64,000 bases of DNA, taken from the NCBI RefSeq assembly GCF_045862395.1, contig NZ_AP023087.1, positions 806,001 to 870,000 on the forward strand, given 5' to 3'. The notes beneath the pieces are model-generated. The model did not search any database. It saw only the letters and a program-made list of their open reading frames with translations, and had not been told where the DNA came from. The translations under genes were made by a program, and so were the position numbers. This stretch comes from Marinicellulosiphila megalodicopiae. Lineage in GTDB: Bacteria > Pseudomonadota > Gammaproteobacteria > Pseudomonadales > Natronospirillaceae. Shown here one piece after another: positions 62,051 through 64,000 of the stretch (its first letter is position 1; the number at the start of each line of letters is the position of its first letter).

Positions 62051-63262
62051 ATGGCGATAGGTAACGGGTTAGTTGATCCAGTAACTCCAATCAATGGAGT
62101 AAAATTTTGTGTCACACAAGCTGGGGTTAAATATAGTAATCGTGACGATTTGGTTGTAATTGCATTAAGTGAGCAAACCATTTCAGCAGGTGTGTTTACT
62201 ACCAATAAATTTTGTGCCGCTCCAGTGCACATTGCTAAAAAGCATCTTTGTGAAGCAAAGCCTAAATATCTGTTGATCAACACAGGTAATGCAAATGCAG
62301 GAACTGGCAAGCAAGGCTTGAAAGACGCACAAACATCCTGTGAATTATTAGCTAAGCAGCTGGGTTGTAACAGTAATGAAATTATTCCGTTTTCAACAGG
62401 TGTGATTGGCGAGTATTTGCCAATGGCAAAAATTGAAACAGCGATTTCAAATTTACCAGCGGTTTCTGATTTTAAAGATGATCATGCTCGTGCTGCAAAA
62501 GGAATTATGACAACGGATACTCGCCCAAAAGCCGCTAGTATTGATTTTGAGATTGAAGGTCAAACGATCACAATTAGTGGTATGACTAAAGGTTCAGGCA
62601 TGATCAAACCAAATATGGGAACCATGCTTTCGTTTATTCAAACTGATGTCGATGTATCTCAAATTGATCTGCAAGCATTATTGCTTCGTGCAACCAATCA
62701 ATCATTTAATAGAATTACCGTTGATAGTGACACCTCCACAAATGATGCCTGTGTATTATCTGCCACCGGCTCTTCTGGAGTGGTGCTAAATGAAAACACA
62801 CTGGAAATTTTCGAAACTAAATTAATAGAGTTGATGCAGACTTTGGCCCATGAGATGGTTCGTGATGGCGAAGGTGCAAGTAAATTTATAGAGATTAAAG
62901 TTAAAAATGCAGCCTCAAATGCCGATGCGTTATCTATCGCTTACAGTGTTGGACACTCGCCATTAGTTAAAACAGCTATTTCAGCATCCGATGCTAATTG
63001 GGGAAGAATCTTAATGGCGGTTGGTAAGGCTGACGCCGGTTCACTTGATGTTGATCAAGTAGATGTGTATTTGGATGATGTGTGTATTGTGCAAAATGGA
63101 CAAAAACATCCTGATTATACGGAACAAAAAGGCGCAGCAGTATTTGCAAAAGAAGAATTCAGTATCATTGTCGATTTGAAGTTAGGTGAAAGCGAAGAAT
63201 GTATCTGGACTTGTGATTTGTCCTATGAATACATTCGAATCAATGCTGAGTATCGCAGCTAA
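62051..63262 (+). CDS. argJ: Bifunctional ornithine acetyltransferase / N-acetylglutamate synthase ArgJ
   Basis: A 403-residue arginine-biosynthesis enzyme that recycles the acetyl group from N-acetylornithine to glutamate. The precursor self-cleaves into alpha and beta chains before a threonine nucleophile; the site is in KGSGMIKPNMGTML, with Gly rather than the common Ala before that Thr. LLINTGNANAGTG, FSTGVIGEYLPM and MTTDTRPKAA are ArgJ signatures, and ANWGRILMAVGKAD lies in the beta chain. It overlaps mutT by one base (TAATG); secA-argJ-mutT order is common in gammaproteobacteria. Confidence 0.96.
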   Translation: MAIGNGLVDPVTPINGVKFCVTQAGVKYSNRDDLVVIALSEQTISAGVFTTNKFCAAPVHIAKKHLCEAKPKYLLINTGNANAGTGKQGLKDAQTSCELLAKQLGCNSNEIIPFSTGVIGEYLPMAKIETAISNLPAVSDFKDDHARAAKGIMTTDTRPKAASIDFEIEGQTITISGMTKGSGMIKPNMGTMLSFIQTDVDVSQIDLQALLLRATNQSFNRITVDSDTSTNDACVLSATGSSGVVLNENTLEIFETKLIELMQTLAHEMVRDGEGASKFIEIKVKNAASNADALSIAYSVGHSPLVKTAISASDANWGRILMAVGKADAGSLDVDQVDVYLDDVCIVQNGQKHPDYTEQKGAAVFAKEEFSIIVDLKLGESEECIWTCDLSYEYIRINAEYRS

Positions 63263-63654
63263 TGATCAGTGTTGCGGTAGGTGTGATCGTATCTAATAAA
63301 CAGGTATATCTTACCTATCGTAATGCAACACAGCATCAAGGAGATAAATGGGAGTTTCCTGGCGGAAAGTTTGAGCTAGGAGAAACAGGTAAGGATGCAT
63401 TAAAAAGAGAATTATTCGAAGAGGTTGGCATTATCGTCAAACAAGCTCAACCCTTGACTCAAATTACCCATGACTACGGTGATAAGTCCGTGTTGTTAGA
63501 TGTCTATATTGTCGATGAATTTGAAAACGAACCTAAAGGAAAAGAAGGACAGCACGGAAAATGGTTAGATATTAAAAAATTAGACCCGTTAGCGTTTCCA
63601 AAGGCAAATATCGAAATTATAAAAATGCTTCAATCTTCGTCATATTCTGCCTGA
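63262..63654 (+). CDS. mutT: 8-oxo-dGTP diphosphatase MutT (Nudix)
   Basis: A 130-residue Nudix hydrolase that removes oxidised dGTP from the nucleotide pool. The Nudix box is complete: GGKFELGETGKDALKREL continuing into FEEVGI fits G-x5-E-x7-R-E-U-x-E-E-x-G-U. YRNATQHQGDKWEFPGGK is typical of MutT. Length equals E. coli MutT (129). It overlaps argJ by one base and its 3' end overlaps the convergent yacG by 25 bp. The long domain fused in some secA-linked mutT genes is absent. Confidence 0.95.
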   Translation: MISVAVGVIVSNKQVYLTYRNATQHQGDKWEFPGGKFELGETGKDALKRELFEEVGIIVKQAQPLTQITHDYGDKSVLLDVYIVDEFENEPKGKEGQHGKWLDIKKLDPLAFPKANIEIIKMLQSSSYSA

Positions 63655-63827
63655 GTTTGGTTTAGCATACTTTCTTGTGCTGGAATTGCGTAACCATCAC
63701 TTGCCCACGAATTAAAATCAATTAATTTACAGCGTTCACTACAAAAAGGTCGAAATGCATTGCTTGTATCGTATGCATGGCTTTTTTGGCATTCTGGACA
63801 TTTTACCATTGTGTTAGTTTTGGTCAT
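63630..63827 (-). CDS. yacG: DNA gyrase inhibitor YacG
   Basis: A 65-residue zinc-finger protein. The four zinc cysteines occur as CPECQ (C-x2-C) and CSERC (C-x3-C), and FCSERCKLIDFNSWASDGY is the diagnostic YacG stretch. The family binds GyrB and inhibits gyrase. The C-terminus is acidic (EYDED). Its start overlaps the coaE end by 14 bp, matching the usual coaE-yacG order, and its stop lies inside the mutT coding region on the opposite strand. Confidence 0.94.
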   Translation of the reverse strand: MTKTNTMVKCPECQKSHAYDTSNAFRPFCSERCKLIDFNSWASDGYAIPAQESMLNQTQAEYDED

Positions 63828-64000
63828 GGCTTAAACCCTTTAATATGTGTGTATGTTGATTCAATATGGATTGTTTGAAATCATTTAAGATTGCGTTGTT
63901 GCGAATAATTATATCAGCACGCAAGCGCTTTTCTTGTGATGGAAGCTGAGAATTTACAATATTATAAGCAGTTTGTTCATCGCATTGATCTCGTTGCATG
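63814..64000 (-). CDS. coaE: Dephospho-CoA kinase CoaE (C-terminal part)
   Basis: The last 61-62 residues of a leftward gene cut by the window edge. RDQCDEQTAYNIVNSQ, EKRLRADIIIRNNAILNDF and the following helix match the C-terminal lid and helix region of CoaE, which phosphorylates dephospho-CoA to coenzyme A. The P-loop half is outside the window. It overlaps yacG by 14 bp, supporting the assignment. Confidence 0.88.
   Translation of the reverse strand, partial: MQRDQCDEQTAYNIVNSQLPSQEKRLRADIIIRNNAILNDFKQSILNQHTHILKGLSHDQN

Noticed and set aside
1..64000. Insertion sequence, prophage, toxin-antitoxin or defence island
   Set aside because: No transposase, integrase, phage structural, restriction or nuclease gene was recognised on either strand.
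1..64000. Assignment to a named genus
   Set aside because: Gene content supports Gammaproteobacteria, but no marker read by eye allows a reliable genus call.

Overview
The window is chromosomal DNA from an AT-rich gammaproteobacterium. The evidence is a complete dcw cell-division cluster running into lpxC, an M23 peptidase, secA, argJ, mutT and convergent yacG/coaE; a class-B aspartate carbamoyltransferase with its PyrI regulatory chain; a CXXXXT-type soluble transhydrogenase; a ygfB-pepP pair; and an Aer-like redox sensor. No genus can be named from the sequence alone. No tRNA, rRNA, insertion sequence, prophage or CRISPR array was seen.

Layout. 1-386: start of an exported protein read leftward, possibly an L,D-transpeptidase. 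577-4366: an apparent operon of an Aer-like receptor, an HDOD protein and SthA. 4398-8036: a large exported lectin/calcium-repeat protein whose frame runs into an outer-membrane barrel, then a 438-bp divergent control region with a perfect CRP palindrome. 8037-10310: a lipid-anchored GH6 cellulase with a (Gly-Thr)44 linker. 10368-10718: a small exported helix-hairpin-helix protein. 10940-12335: pyrBI. 12339-36464: a surface polysaccharide locus of 21 genes, beginning 3 bp after pyrI. 36638-38599: pepP and ygfB, read leftward. 39010-41315: glnK-amtB-PII with a sigma-54 promoter. 41660-57198: the dcw cluster behind a recognisable MraZ operator. 57287-63654: lpxC, M23 peptidase, secA, argJ, mutT. 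63630-64000: yacG and the end of coaE, read leftward.

How the genes work together. The polysaccharide locus holds nucleotide-sugar genes for UDP-GlcA and UDP-GalA (ugd, capI), GDP-mannose and GDP-fucose (manC, manB, gmd, fcl), a dTDP-6-deoxy-sugar that probably becomes an N-acylated amino sugar (rfbB, rfbA, aminotransferase, GNAT, rfbC, but no rfbD), a UDP-N-acetyl-6-deoxyhexosamine (WbpM-type dehydratase plus 4-reductase) and UDP-Gal (galE). It adds an initiating phosphoglycosyl transferase, four glycosyltransferases, a flippase, an EpsG-type polymerase and an asparagine-synthase-like amidotransferase. This is a Wzx/Wzy-type O-antigen or capsule locus; export and ligation genes are not in the window. 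Sugar-supply genes sit on the flanks, and the transferase/flippase/polymerase core (about 20.2-30.5 kb) looks more AT-rich, as in exchangeable O-antigen cores.

The less ordinary parts are the divergent adhesin/cellulase pair with its CRP site, the adhesin-barrel frame with an internal signal peptide, the extreme Gly-Thr linker, the amidotransferase without its glutaminase cysteine, the coupling of pyrBI to polysaccharide genes, and a dcw cluster lacking ddl and murB.
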